From Halorubrum sp. JWXQ-INN 858 (GTDB lineage: Archaea > Halobacteriota > Halobacteria > Halobacteriales > Haloferacaceae), in the NCBI RefSeq assembly GCF_009806985.1, contig NZ_WUAX01000004.1:1-64000 (forward strand): DNA of 64,000 bases, given 5' to 3'. The translations under genes and the position numbers were made by a program. The notes beneath the pieces were generated by a model. That model was not told where the DNA came from and did no database searches. It saw only the letters and a list, made by a program, of their open reading frames with translations. Shown piece by piece: positions 17,112 to 26,391 of this stretch. Position 1 is the first letter of the stretch. Every line of letters begins with the position of its first letter.

Positions 17112-18641
17112 TCACCTCGGCACCAGCCTGAGGAGGGGGACGTCGGCGTCGTCGATGGCGACGTAGAGGAAGCCCGTATCGGGCGCGACGGCGACGTCGC
17201 GGACCCGCCAACCCTCGCCGGCAAGCAGCGCCTCCCGCTCCGTCACCGCGATCGCGTCCCTGTCGCCGTCGTTGCCGTCCCCGCCCCCGACGTCCCCGCC
17301 GCCGACCGCGCCCTCGTACCCCTCGATCCCGAACCGTCCGAGGTAGCCGCCGGCGAGGGTGCCGACGAACAGGTCGCCCTCCCATGCCGGGAAGGCGTCG
17401 CCCCGGTACACGGTCATGCCCGCGGGCGGGAAGCCCCCCGACCCGCACTCCCAGTAGTGGACGGGGTCGACGACGTCGTCGCGCTCGTCCGGCCGGTCGC
17501 CGACGGGGGCGTCGGTCCCGTACGCACAGCCGTAGTGGGCGACCGGCCACCCGTGGTTGCCGCCGCGTTCGATCACCGTGATCGAGTCGCCGTCGCGCTC
17601 GCCGTGCTCGCTCGCCCAGAGGTCCCCCGTCCCCGGATGGACGGTCAACCCCTGCGTGTTCCGGAGGCCGTACGCGTAAACCGCGTCGGAGACGGCGGGG
17701 TCGTCGACGAAGGGGTTGTCCGCCGGGACGGCCCCGTCCGGCTCCAGCCGGAGGACCGCACCCAGGTCGTTGCTCGGGTCCTGTGAGACGTGTTCCGGAC
17801 CGAAGTCCTTGAACTGGCGGTCGCCGACCGTGACGTACGCCATGCCGTCCCGGCCGAAGACGACCCGGGAGCCGTAGTGGCCCGTGGAGTCGACGAACGG
17901 TTCGGCGACGTACGCGGTCTCGAACCCCGCCAACGACGGTTCCGTCCCGTCGTCCGACGGGTCCCCGTCGAGCCGGCCGCGGCCGAGACACGTCGTCGTC
18001 TCGCCCGCCCCGTTCGACGCCGAGAAGGTGAGGTACACCCACGGCTCCTCGGAGAACGCCGGCCCGAGCGCCACGTCGAGCAGCCCCCCCTGCCCGGCGG
18101 CGGCGACGTCTGGCGTCCCCCCGACGGTCCGTGTCGTCCCCGCCGCCACGTCGACGAGCCTGAGGGTCCCCCGGCGCTCGGTCACGAGGAGACCGTCCCC
18201 GTCGGGGAGGAACGCCAGCCCCCACGGGCGTTCGAGCCCGTCCACGACCGTCTCGACGGCGTAGGGGCGCTGATCCGAACCGTCGTCTCCCGTCGCTCCG
18301 TCGCCGGCGCCCTCGCCGTCCGAACCGCTTGGGCCGCCCGAACCCCCCGATCCTCCCGAGACGCTCGAACCGCCGTCCGCTCCGTTCCCGAGACAGCCGG
18401 CGGTACCGAGCACGCCCACCGTCCCGACGGCGGCGGCACGGCGCAGGAGGTCACGCCGGGCGTGGCGGGCGTCGTCTCGGGAGTCGCCGCGGGCGTGGCG
18501 GGCGTCGTCTCGGGAGTCGCCGCGGGCGTGGCGGGCGTCGTCTCGGGCGTCGCCGCGGGCGTGAGGAGCATCCTCGCGGGCGTCGCCGCAGGTGTCGGCG
18601 CAGTCGGACGTTCGGGACGGGAGGGCGGGCGTCTCGGGCAT
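17112..18641 (-). CDS. Secreted PQQ-type sugar dehydrogenase (GSDH family) lipoprotein
   Basis: 509 residues from the ATG at 18641. After a roughly 45-residue repetitive N-terminus come a Tat motif (RRDLLRRA), a hydrophobic stretch and a lipobox ending TAGC, then a Gly/Ser-rich tether. The rest is a six-bladed propeller of the glucose/sorbosone dehydrogenase family. Signatures are ERPWGLAFLPDGD, GQGGLLDVALGP, YVTVGDR, YAYGLRNTQGL, DLWASEHGERDGD and GNHGWP. It should act outside the cell on sugars or aldoses using a soluble quinone cofactor. No electron acceptor gene is adjacent. A start at 18779 would run into the ion-channel gene. Confidence 0.85.
   Translation of the reverse strand: MPETPALPSRTSDCADTCGDAREDAPHARGDARDDARHARGDSRDDARHARGDSRDDARHARRDLLRRAAAVGTVGVLGTAGCLGNGADGGSSVSGGSGGSGGPSGSDGEGAGDGATGDDGSDQRPYAVETVVDGLERPWGLAFLPDGDGLLVTERRGTLRLVDVAAGTTRTVGGTPDVAAAGQGGLLDVALGPAFSEEPWVYLTFSASNGAGETTTCLGRGRLDGDPSDDGTEPSLAGFETAYVAEPFVDSTGHYGSRVVFGRDGMAYVTVGDRQFKDFGPEHVSQDPSNDLGAVLRLEPDGAVPADNPFVDDPAVSDAVYAYGLRNTQGLTVHPGTGDLWASEHGERDGDSITVIERGGNHGWPVAHYGCAYGTDAPVGDRPDERDDVVDPVHYWECGSGGFPPAGMTVYRGDAFPAWEGDLFVGTLAGGYLGRFGIEGYEGAVGGGDVGGGDGNDGDRDAIAVTEREALLAGEGWRVRDVAVAPDTGFLYVAIDDADVPLLRLVPR
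18460..18592. repeat. 33-base tandem repeat encoding the pre-Tat region
   Basis: Three near-exact 33-base copies (from 18460, 18493 and 18526) and a decayed fourth lie inside the 5' end of the sugar dehydrogenase gene. They encode the 11-residue unit DDARHARGDSR. The period is a multiple of three, so copy changes keep frame. Confidence 0.85.
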
Positions 18642-18702
18642 CTGTCCGCCCCAGCCTTGGGCCCGGGAACCAATCAGGCTTCCGTCGGTCCCGTTGCCGG
18701 GA

Positions 18703-19767
18703 TCAGTCCTCCCCGGCCGAGTCGTTCCCCTCCGGCGTTTCGTGCCCCGTGTCGCCGCCGAGCGGGCTCCGGAGGTCACGCCACGCCGCGACGACCTCGC
18801 CCCGCGACCCCTCGAGTTCGACCAGGTACTCGTCGCTGCCGTCCTCGTGAACGGCTATCGTGCCGTGGACGCCGTGATAACCGTAGTCGAGCACGCTCTC
18901 CCGGGTGATGTCGATCCGGACCCGGTCGCCCGTCTCGTACACCGGGCCGCCGCCGTCGATATCGGACGCCCAGTCGACCTCGTGGCCGCAGTCGGGACAG
19001 AAGCCGGTCTCGTACGAGGAGCCCTCGATGAAGCCGGACGCCATGATCGACGCCGGGAGCGCGAAGAGGCCGATCCCGAGGATCGCCACCGCGCTCCCGA
19101 TCAGCTGCCCGAGCGGCGTCACCGGCGTCACGTCGCCGTAGCCGACCGTCGTCAGCGTGACGATCCCCCACCACATCGTCCCGGGGATGGAGGGAAACGC
19201 CTCCGGCTGGGCCCCCTGCTCCGCGAAGTACATCAGCGACGAGGCGACGACCAACAGGATCAGGTTCCCGGTCATCGCGACCGTCAACTCGCCGCGCTTG
19301 AGGTGAAACGCCCGCCCGAACGCCTGCATCGACTCGCTGTACCGGACGAGCCTGAACAGCCGGAGGAACCGGATCAGCCGGAGCGCACGGAGGAACCGGA
19401 GGTCGGTCGGGCCGCCGAGGAGGGTGACGTAGAACGGCAGGATCGCGACGAGGTCGAAGACCAGGAGCGGTCGGGTGGCAAATCGGAGCCGGCCGACGAT
19501 CGGGCGGTCGTAGGGTTCGCCGGCCTCGACGGCGCTCCAGACCCGCGCGAGGTACTCGACCGTAAAGAGCGCGACCGAGACCGCCTCCAACACGTAGAAC
19601 TCCGTCGCGTAGGCCGCCTGCAGCGAATCGACCGTCTCGAACATCACCGCGAGCACGTTCACCACGATGAGACACATGATGAACCAGTTGACCACCGTCC
19701 CGCCCCGGTCCAAGTGGGCGGGGTCGAGGAGTTGTCGTGTCCGCGCTCGCAACGTGGGGGGCTGCAT
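18703..19767 (-). CDS. Voltage-gated-type potassium channel with C-terminal zinc motif
   Basis: 354 residues from the ATG at 19767. Six transmembrane segments: S1 near 28-48, S2-S3, and an S4-like helix with regularly spaced arginines (RALRLIRFLRLFRLVR near 145-160). The pore loop carries the K+ filter TVGYGD, and S6 ends before residue 265. The cytoplasmic tail has a CPDCGHE zinc-like motif followed by a small beta domain (YETGDRVRIDI and on). It should pass potassium, possibly gated by voltage. The frame extends upstream to 19863 through the divergent promoter, so the later ATG is preferred. Confidence 0.88.
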   Translation of the reverse strand: MQPPTLRARTRQLLDPAHLDRGGTVVNWFIMCLIVVNVLAVMFETVDSLQAAYATEFYVLEAVSVALFTVEYLARVWSAVEAGEPYDRPIVGRLRFATRPLLVFDLVAILPFYVTLLGGPTDLRFLRALRLIRFLRLFRLVRYSESMQAFGRAFHLKRGELTVAMTGNLILLVVASSLMYFAEQGAQPEAFPSIPGTMWWGIVTLTTVGYGDVTPVTPLGQLIGSAVAILGIGLFALPASIMASGFIEGSSYETGFCPDCGHEVDWASDIDGGGPVYETGDRVRIDITRESVLDYGYHGVHGTIAVHEDGSDEYLVELEGSRGEVVAAWRDLRSPLGGDTGHETPEGNDSAGED

Positions 19768-19964
19768 CGTCACCCTATCGACGGGGGTGTGTGATAGGTC
19801 TTCGCTCCCGACGATCGCCGGACTGAGCGGACCTCGGTGGGTCGTCGAGAGGGACACCACCATACGCTGGTGTCGAGTATATACCGCCGAGCCGGGACCG
19901 ATCGGTACGGACCGGGCACGGGCAGTCGACGGACTCGACGACGGACGCCGCCGGTTTCACTCGC

Positions 19965-22900
19965 ATGTACAGGGATCAACGACACCGGGACGGAGGGGGA
20001 TCGCGAACGAACGGGCACCGCGGCACGGCGACGGAACCGGACGGACCGGAACGAAGGGCGGTCCCGCTCGTGATCGCGGCGATCCTCCTGCTCGTCGCGG
20101 CGGCGGCGCTTGCAGGCGTGGCGGCCGCCGATCCGCTCGTCGAGCTCGATCCCGACGAGGACCTGTCGGGGGAGGGAACCGCTGAGGATCCGTACGAGAT
20201 CGGGGACGCCTCCGAACTCCAGGCGATGCGAGGGAACCTGGACGCCAACTACGTCCTCGTCGCGGACATCGACGCCACCGGGACCGCCGCGTGGGACGGC
20301 GAGGCCGGCTTCGAGCCGGTCGGCGACGACGCCGACCCCTTCACGGGCTCGCTGGACGGGAACGGACACGTCATCGACGGGCTCACGATCGACCGCGGGT
20401 CGTCGGACGGCGTCGGGCTGTTCGGGGCGACCGAGGACGCCGATGTCGCGGCCGTCTCCTTCGTGAACGCGGACGTGACGGGGAACGCCCGCGTCGGTGC
20501 GCTCGTCGGCTCCCAGGAATCGGGCGTCGTGAGCGGATCGACGGCCGACGGCGACGTGACCGGCGAGGGCGACGAGTACGTCGGCGGGCTGATCGGGTAC
20601 GGTGCTGGAGAGGTGACGGACTCGCACGCGACCGTCGACGTCGTGGGGGCGGCCGAGGACGAAACGGACGGTGACGAAACGGACGGGGGCGGGACGAACG
20701 CGGTCGGCGGGCTCGTCGGCCATCTCGACGGCACGGGCGAGGACGCGACCGACGCGTCGGTGACCGACTCGTCCGCGTCCGGGCCCGTGACGGCGACCGG
20801 CGACGAGGTCGGCGGGCTGATCGGTTCGGTCGTCCGAGCCGACGTGACGGGGTCGGACGCCACCGGGGCGGTCGACGGCAACGCCCGGGTCGGCGGGCTG
20901 ATCGGGCGAAGCGACGGCGACCCCGAGGGCGACGTCGTCCAGATCGACGGCTCGTCGGCCGCCGGCGACGTCACCGGGGAGAACGACGAGGTCGGCGGGC
21001 TCGTGGGTTCCCTGGACCACACCGAAGTGCGCGCGTCGACGGCAACCGGTGACGTGATCGGGGGCGGCGACGTCGGCGGGCTCGTCGGCCTGAGCGACGT
21101 CGGGAGCCTCGTCGTCGACTCGGCCGCGGCGGGCGACGTCGCCGGCGGCAGCGGGCTCGCGATCGGTGGCCTCGTCGGGCACAGCCTGAGCGCGGACGTC
21201 ACCGGGTCGACCGCCGGCGGCGACGTGACCGGCGGCGGCGACCTGGGTGGGCTGGTCGGCGTGGTCGCCGACGGCACGGTGACCGACTCGCGCGCCGTCG
21301 GTAACGTGACCGGAGTGGACGACGGGGAACGGGACGACGTCGGCGGGCTCGTCGGCCACCTCGACGACGGGACGGTGAGCGGGTCGTACGCGACCGGGAC
21401 GGTGACGTCCGAGGCCACGGGCGTCGGCGGGCTCGTGGGCACGGTCGACGACGGCACGGTCCGCGACTCGTACGCGACCGGCACGCTCGTCGTCGGCTCC
21501 GCGGAACGGATCGGCGGGCTCGTCGGGCAGAACCGCGCCGGAGAAGACGCGGCGAGCACCGTGCGTGACTCGTACGCGAGGGTGACTATCGTCGGCGGCG
21601 ACGCGGACACCGTCGGCGGGGTCGTCGGCGTCAACGACGGCGGCACCGTCGACACGACGTACTGGGACGTCGCCGCCACAGCCGAACTCGGCGACGAGGA
21701 CGGCGTCGGCGGCCTCGAACCCGACGAGGAGAGCGTTGGAACGATCGCCCTCGACCCCCGCGACTTCGCGGGGTTCAACGCCACGATCGAGTTGGGCGGG
21801 CTCGACTTCGAGGGGACGTGGGTCCCCGGACCCGACGAACCAGATCTCGCGTGGAGCCCGCCGTACGCGGACGGCCCCGACGCCTTCGACGGACTGGTCG
21901 ACGGCGACGGAACGACCGACGAGCCGTACCGGATCGGGACCGTCTACGAGCTCCAGGCGATCGGCGGACGGCCCGCGGCGGCCCACGCGCTGACGCGCGA
22001 TCTCGACGCGTCGGCGACGGCGGATTGGGTGTCCACGGGCGGGGGCGGGTTCGGGTCGATCGGATTCGAGCCGATCGGGTCCGACATCCAGCCCTTCGAG
22101 GGGTCGTTCGACGGAAACGGGCACGTCATCGACGGGCTCACGATCGACCGCGACGAGGATGACGTGGGGCTGTTCGGCGTCGTCTCCGACGACGGGACGG
22201 TGTCGGACGTCGAGCTCGTGAACGCGGACGTGAGCGGGGTCAACCAGCTTGGCGCGCTCGTCGGGGCCAACCGAGGGGAGGTCACGGGGTCACACGCCGA
22301 CGCGGAGGTCGTCGGGAAAGAGAGCTTCATTCCGGAGGGGAGCACGAGAGCGATCGGCGGTCTCGTCGGGTTGAACGACGGGAGCGTCCTCGATTCGAGC
22401 GCGGCCGGAACCCTCACCGTCGAGGAGGGCGACGGCGTCGGCGGACTCGTCGGCCGGAGTTTCGGGCTCGTCGACGGCTCGAACGCGAGCGTCGCGGTCA
22501 GCGCCGCTGACGGAAGCGCCGTCGGCGGACTCGTCGGCAACAACGACGGCGCGGTGATCGACTCGCGCGCCGCCGGAACCGTGAGCGCGGCGGACGGGAC
22601 CTCCGTCGGCGGGCTTGTCGGGTCCAGCACGGGAACGCAGGGCGAGGACGACGTGATCCGCTCCGTCGCAACCGTGGACGTCCTCGCGCCGGGCGGCGAG
22701 CGCGTCGGCGGCCTCGTCGGCAACGCCGGCTCCTGGGCCGAGGTGATCGACTCGTCGGCCACGGGCGCGGTCGTCGGCGAGCGGTTCGTCGGCGGCCTCG
22801 TCGGGGACTCGGAGAGCGATATCTTCCGCTCGTTCGCGACCGGGGACGTCGAGGGCAACGAAGACGCCGGCGGGCTCGTCGGACGGATATACGGGCCGGT

Positions 22901-24656
22901 CGGCGACGCGTACGCGACCGGAGACGTCATCGGGGATGCCGAATCCACCCGGCTCGGCGGACTCGTAGGGCAACTCCATGGGAGCGTGGCGACGTCCTAC
23001 GCGACCGGAGCGGTGAGCGGCGGCGAGGACGTCGGCGGCTTCGCCGGCGAGGTCGTCGGCACCGACGCGGTGTCCGACGCCTACTGGGACGTCGAGACGA
23101 GCGGCGTCGACGTCGGCGTCGGGCTCGGGCCGGACGACGGTGTGATCGGCCTCGAGACGGCACGCATGCAGGGCGCGGCCACCGTCGGGAACCTGTCGTT
23201 CGCGTTCAACCCGGTCTGGATCGCGACCGACGATTACCCGCGGCTCGTCCGACAGGTCGACGGCTACGCGCTCGCCGTCGACGAGACGGAGCTTGACGTC
23301 GGCGAGACCGCCGCGTCGACGGTGACGCTCGCGCTCGCCGACGGAACGAGCCTGACCGCCACCGAACCGGCGGCGTACGCGGTCGACGACGGCGACGTCG
23401 CGTCCGTCGACGGCGACGGGACGGTGACCGCGATCGACGACGGGGCGTTCGAGCTCGTCGCCGCCGCGAGCGGCTTCGAGGACGCGGTCTCGCTGTCGGT
23501 GGTCGCCCCGAGCACGGGGAGCTCCTCGTCGAGTTCGTCGAGCTCGTCGCCCTCGACGCCGACCCCCACGCCGACACCGACACCGACACCGACCCCGACG
23601 CCCGCCCCGACCGCGACGGAGACCGCCCCCGACCCCGAGCCGGAGCCGACCCCCACCGCGGAGCCGGAAGCGACCGAGGAATCGGAGGAGGCGAGCGCCG
23701 TGCCGCCGTCGACCGGCGGCCGCTCCGTCTCGCTCTCGCAGGCCGCCGTCGGAGGGAGCGCCGCGGCGATCGGCGGTTGGGCCGGGCTCGTGTTGTTCTC
23801 GCGGACCGAGCTGTTCGCGACGTCCGCGCCCGCGAGCGTCGCGAGCGCGGTCGCGGCGGTGCCGGGCGCGACCAGCTACGTCCTCGCCGAGCCCGAGCAG
23901 GCGGCGTTCGTCGTCGCGGGAACGGCGGTGCGGTCCGACGGAGCCGGCGAGAGACGGGACGGGGGCCCGGACCCGGACGGAGACGGGAACGGAACCGACG
24001 CCGTCGCTCCGGGCGACACGATAACGGTGGAGGCGACGATCGAGAACAAAGGCGACGTCTCCGGCGCGCGCGAGGTCACGCTCACGCTCGAGGACGCCGA
24101 GGACGTGACGACGCTCGACCTCGACGCACACAGCGCCGAGACGGTGGCCCTCGAGTACGGAACGACGCGCGACGACGCCGGGAAGACGCTCGGGTTCACG
24201 GTCGACTGTGAGACCGACGCCGCCGACGTCGACGTCGAGGTAACCGACGCGGCCGCGGACGACACGACAACTCAGGAACCAATGAACGAGACGACAACTG
24301 GCGACCGGGCGGGAAGCGGCGGCGAAACGACCGACGACGAGATCGACGAGGGGACCCGAACGGGGCCTCTCGACCGGCTCTGGATGGCGAAAGGGAAGGT
24401 CCTCGCGTACGTCGCCGGGACGATCATCATCTACATCGGCGCGACCAACTTCGCGGACAACCGCTTCGCCGGCGGGCTGGGCGTGTTCCTCGGCGTGATG
24501 GCGCTGCCGATCGTCCGCGCGCAGCTCCCGACGTCGACGCGCGTGCTGATCAGCCGGTACGGGAAGGTGCTCGTCGTCATCCTCGCGGCGGTGTTCAGCG
24601 GCGCGCTCTTCGACACGACGGCCGTCCTCGAGACGGTGCGGGCCCTCCTCCCCTGA
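19965..24656 (+). CDS. Giant GLUG-repeat surface protein
   Basis: 1563 residues. A basic N-terminus leads to one hydrophobic segment (about 33-55, signal or anchor). There follow two copies of a large module, from about 65 and 638. Each opens with a similar segment (YELQA, W, GFEPIG, GNGHVIDGLTIDR) and continues as many GLUG-type repeats (xVGGLVGxxxxGxVxxSYATG), a right-handed beta-helix motif of surface adhesins. After them come a Big2-like domain (about 1100-1180), a Ser then Thr-Pro linker (about 1184-1220), a membrane segment (about 1258-1280), a CARDB-like domain (about 1347-1428) and three C-terminal membrane segments. Probably a surface adhesin; the multi-TM tail is unusual. Confidence 0.85.
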   Translation: MYRDQRHRDGGGSRTNGHRGTATEPDGPERRAVPLVIAAILLLVAAAALAGVAAADPLVELDPDEDLSGEGTAEDPYEIGDASELQAMRGNLDANYVLVADIDATGTAAWDGEAGFEPVGDDADPFTGSLDGNGHVIDGLTIDRGSSDGVGLFGATEDADVAAVSFVNADVTGNARVGALVGSQESGVVSGSTADGDVTGEGDEYVGGLIGYGAGEVTDSHATVDVVGAAEDETDGDETDGGGTNAVGGLVGHLDGTGEDATDASVTDSSASGPVTATGDEVGGLIGSVVRADVTGSDATGAVDGNARVGGLIGRSDGDPEGDVVQIDGSSAAGDVTGENDEVGGLVGSLDHTEVRASTATGDVIGGGDVGGLVGLSDVGSLVVDSAAAGDVAGGSGLAIGGLVGHSLSADVTGSTAGGDVTGGGDLGGLVGVVADGTVTDSRAVGNVTGVDDGERDDVGGLVGHLDDGTVSGSYATGTVTSEATGVGGLVGTVDDGTVRDSYATGTLVVGSAERIGGLVGQNRAGEDAASTVRDSYARVTIVGGDADTVGGVVGVNDGGTVDTTYWDVAATAELGDEDGVGGLEPDEESVGTIALDPRDFAGFNATIELGGLDFEGTWVPGPDEPDLAWSPPYADGPDAFDGLVDGDGTTDEPYRIGTVYELQAIGGRPAAAHALTRDLDASATADWVSTGGGGFGSIGFEPIGSDIQPFEGSFDGNGHVIDGLTIDRDEDDVGLFGVVSDDGTVSDVELVNADVSGVNQLGALVGANRGEVTGSHADAEVVGKESFIPEGSTRAIGGLVGLNDGSVLDSSAAGTLTVEEGDGVGGLVGRSFGLVDGSNASVAVSAADGSAVGGLVGNNDGAVIDSRAAGTVSAADGTSVGGLVGSSTGTQGEDDVIRSVATVDVLAPGGERVGGLVGNAGSWAEVIDSSATGAVVGERFVGGLVGDSESDIFRSFATGDVEGNEDAGGLVGRIYGPVGDAYATGDVIGDAESTRLGGLVGQLHGSVATSYATGAVSGGEDVGGFAGEVVGTDAVSDAYWDVETSGVDVGVGLGPDDGVIGLETARMQGAATVGNLSFAFNPVWIATDDYPRLVRQVDGYALAVDETELDVGETAASTVTLALADGTSLTATEPAAYAVDDGDVASVDGDGTVTAIDDGAFELVAAASGFEDAVSLSVVAPSTGSSSSSSSSSSPSTPTPTPTPTPTPTPTPAPTATETAPDPEPEPTPTAEPEATEESEEASAVPPSTGGRSVSLSQAAVGGSAAAIGGWAGLVLFSRTELFATSAPASVASAVAAVPGATSYVLAEPEQAAFVVAGTAVRSDGAGERRDGGPDPDGDGNGTDAVAPGDTITVEATIENKGDVSGAREVTLTLEDAEDVTTLDLDAHSAETVALEYGTTRDDAGKTLGFTVDCETDAADVDVEVTDAAADDTTTQEPMNETTTGDRAGSGGETTDDEIDEGTRTGPLDRLWMAKGKVLAYVAGTIIIYIGATNFADNRFAGGLGVFLGVMALPIVRAQLPTSTRVLISRYGKVLVVILAAVFSGALFDTTAVLETVRALLP

Positions 24657-24791
24657 CACCGTAATGGCGTCGGCGTCCGATACCCTCCACAGCGAACGCG
24701 GTTCGGTCCCTCGTGATCAGCACGGACGAGACACCGAACGATCCCGTGACCGGTCACTTATCAACGGATCTCAACGGAACCGATTCCTCTT

Positions 24792-24940
24792 TTGACATCC
24801 TCCCCGCCCTGAAGGGCGAGGATTCCCGACCGCCGTTGGGATATTATGGTTCGCGGTTAGCAACCTGTTCTCGTGGGGCGAAACAGCCCTCACTACGGTC
24901 GAACAGGTGAACCGCTGGCTGTGCCAACCAGCCGTTATCC
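24792..24940 (-). ncRNA. Predicted TnpB guide (omega) RNA
   Basis: In characterised TnpB systems the guide RNA overlaps the 3' end of tnpB and runs to the right end of the element, with the guide taken from flanking DNA. By analogy it should span the last codons, the gap and the hairpin at 24805-24818, reading into flank below about 24792. The second copy of this end (positions 10-88) keeps the hairpin and neighbouring motifs, which fits RNA-level constraint. Boundaries are inferred, and no expression evidence is available. Confidence 0.4.
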
Positions 24941-26118
24941 CTATCACCGCCATCCGTGGCGAGACTCGGGAGTACCTTTTGCCGAATGTTCTCCGCACCG
25001 TTCACGTCTGCGTTCGCAACCGTATCGCACTTCTCACACACGTACAGTCCACGTTCGACACGCTGGTTATCGTCCGTGTGGCCGCACGCCGAACACGACT
25101 TCGACGTATCGCGTTCCGACACTAACTCCACGTCGATACCTTCGGCTTCCGCCTTGTAGTCGAGTAGCGTCGTGAAGCGGTCGAACGCCCACCCGTGCAA
25201 GTCAAGATTGCCGTGGTCGCCCCAATTCCGAGACTCGTCGTTCTCATCGTCCTCGCGGATGCCACCAAGGTCGCCAACGACAACCGTTCCGACACCTCGT
25301 TCAACACACTCCTCCACGATTGCTTTCGAGAGGACGTGTAAGAAGTGCGTCCGGCGGCCCGTTCGCTTACGGTCGAGACGAGTGGCTTCACGGGACGAGG
25401 AATCGTCACACTTGGCTTTCTTTTTCGTGAAGTAGTATTCGTCCTCTTTCAGTGCGCCACCGGGATACAACACGGATTCACCGCCGAACGAGACAGCGGC
25501 GAAGTTACAAATCCCGAGGTCAACACCAGCCACCTCGTCACCCGGCGGTTCCGGGTCGATGGTGGTGCGACAGACGAATTGAAGTCGCCACTCGTCATGC
25601 TTGTAGATGGCGCGAACCTGTTGAATGTCCCACTCGGTCAGGTCAACATCAGGGCGAGTCTGGTACTCGCACAGGATGAAGTCCGAACGGTGTTCTTTCA
25701 GGTTGCGGCCTTTCGAGAGGCGAACACGAGTGAACTGTGCATCGTGCTTGAAGCCAGCCGCTTTGAACGACACAGTTGAACGTGGATGGGCGTCTCCGTT
25801 TTTGCGGTAGCCGGGCGGTCGGGCACGGTCGTCGCCATTCCGACGCTTGCCGAACCAGCCGTTGAACGCTTCAGCGAGTTCTTCGAGAACGCGCTGACTG
25901 GATTGAGAATGTAAGTCCGTGTAGCGTTCGTGGCTTTTGAGTTCGGCTTTGAGTTCCCCGTCATCGGGTATCTCACCCGTTTCATCCCACTGTTCTTGCG
26001 CGTAGTAGCGACCGACGTTCCAGAGTTTTGAGGCGGCCCATCCGAGCTGGTCGAGGTCGTCACGAACCTGTCGCTGGTTCGGTATCGTAGCCTCGAAGGT
26101 TCGGATGGTTCGACTCAT
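24844..26118 (-). CDS. tnpB: TnpB, RNA-guided nuclease of an IS1341-type element
   Basis: 424 residues, full length. N-terminal recognition/wedge region, then a RuvC domain with the first catalytic Asp in GVDLGI (residue 200), a four-Cys zinc ribbon (C342, C345, C361, C364) and the third Asp in NADVNG (371). TnpB proteins use an RNA from the element's right end to cut DNA, which helps retain the element. The RuvC-II motif reads VVVGDLGG around 279-285, with Gly where the usual Glu sits. The catalytic acid may have moved (for example Glu289) or the enzyme may be impaired. Composition is less GC-rich than the neighbours. Confidence 0.92.
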   Translation of the reverse strand: MSRTIRTFEATIPNQRQVRDDLDQLGWAASKLWNVGRYYAQEQWDETGEIPDDGELKAELKSHERYTDLHSQSSQRVLEELAEAFNGWFGKRRNGDDRARPPGYRKNGDAHPRSTVSFKAAGFKHDAQFTRVRLSKGRNLKEHRSDFILCEYQTRPDVDLTEWDIQQVRAIYKHDEWRLQFVCRTTIDPEPPGDEVAGVDLGICNFAAVSFGGESVLYPGGALKEDEYYFTKKKAKCDDSSSREATRLDRKRTGRRTHFLHVLSKAIVEECVERGVGTVVVGDLGGIREDDENDESRNWGDHGNLDLHGWAFDRFTTLLDYKAEAEGIDVELVSERDTSKSCSACGHTDDNQRVERGLYVCEKCDTVANADVNGAENIRQKVLPSLATDGGDRDNGWLAQPAVHLFDRSEGCFAPREQVANREP

Positions 26119-26391
26119 TTTCTGGCTTCATAACTGGTTATGAATGCCGTTTTCTTAATAATGTCGATTGGCGTTGAATATCCCGTCTTGCCATCGGCGG
26201 TGGATTGCGTAAGAGTTGTCGGCTGTGTCCCCACCCTGAAGGGCGGGGTTTTAGCCTTGCAACTTCCATAAACAACCACGCCAGTCCCACGAGCACTTAT
26301 AAACACGGTCCGTGACGGATCGCGCGATCCGCACGCTGTAGCGACTCACGTGTTCAGTCCACCGTCGGTCCGAAAGGGAGTTTCTGCCGCG

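Larger units (their letters stand above)
24792..26260 (-). mobile_element. IS200/IS605-family, IS1341-type (TnpB-only) insertion sequence
   Basis: The element contains tnpB alone, with no tnpA transposase. Subterminal hairpins are seen at both sides: CGCCCT-GA-AGGGCG at about 24805-24818 next to the right-end start ttgacatcct, and CCCCACCC-TGAA-GGGCGGGG at 26229-26248. Such hairpins are recognised as single strands by TnpA in this family. Exact ends cannot be fixed without an empty site; the right end is supported by the matching copy at positions 10-88. It must be mobilised in trans, if at all. Confidence 0.8.

Noticed and set aside
18460..18592. 33-base repeats as a CRISPR array.
   Set aside because: No spacers; the repeat is in frame inside a coding sequence.
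24657..24791. A gene interrupted by the TnpB element.
   Set aside because: The two flanks do not join into a recognisable reading frame, so the insertion seems to be intergenic.
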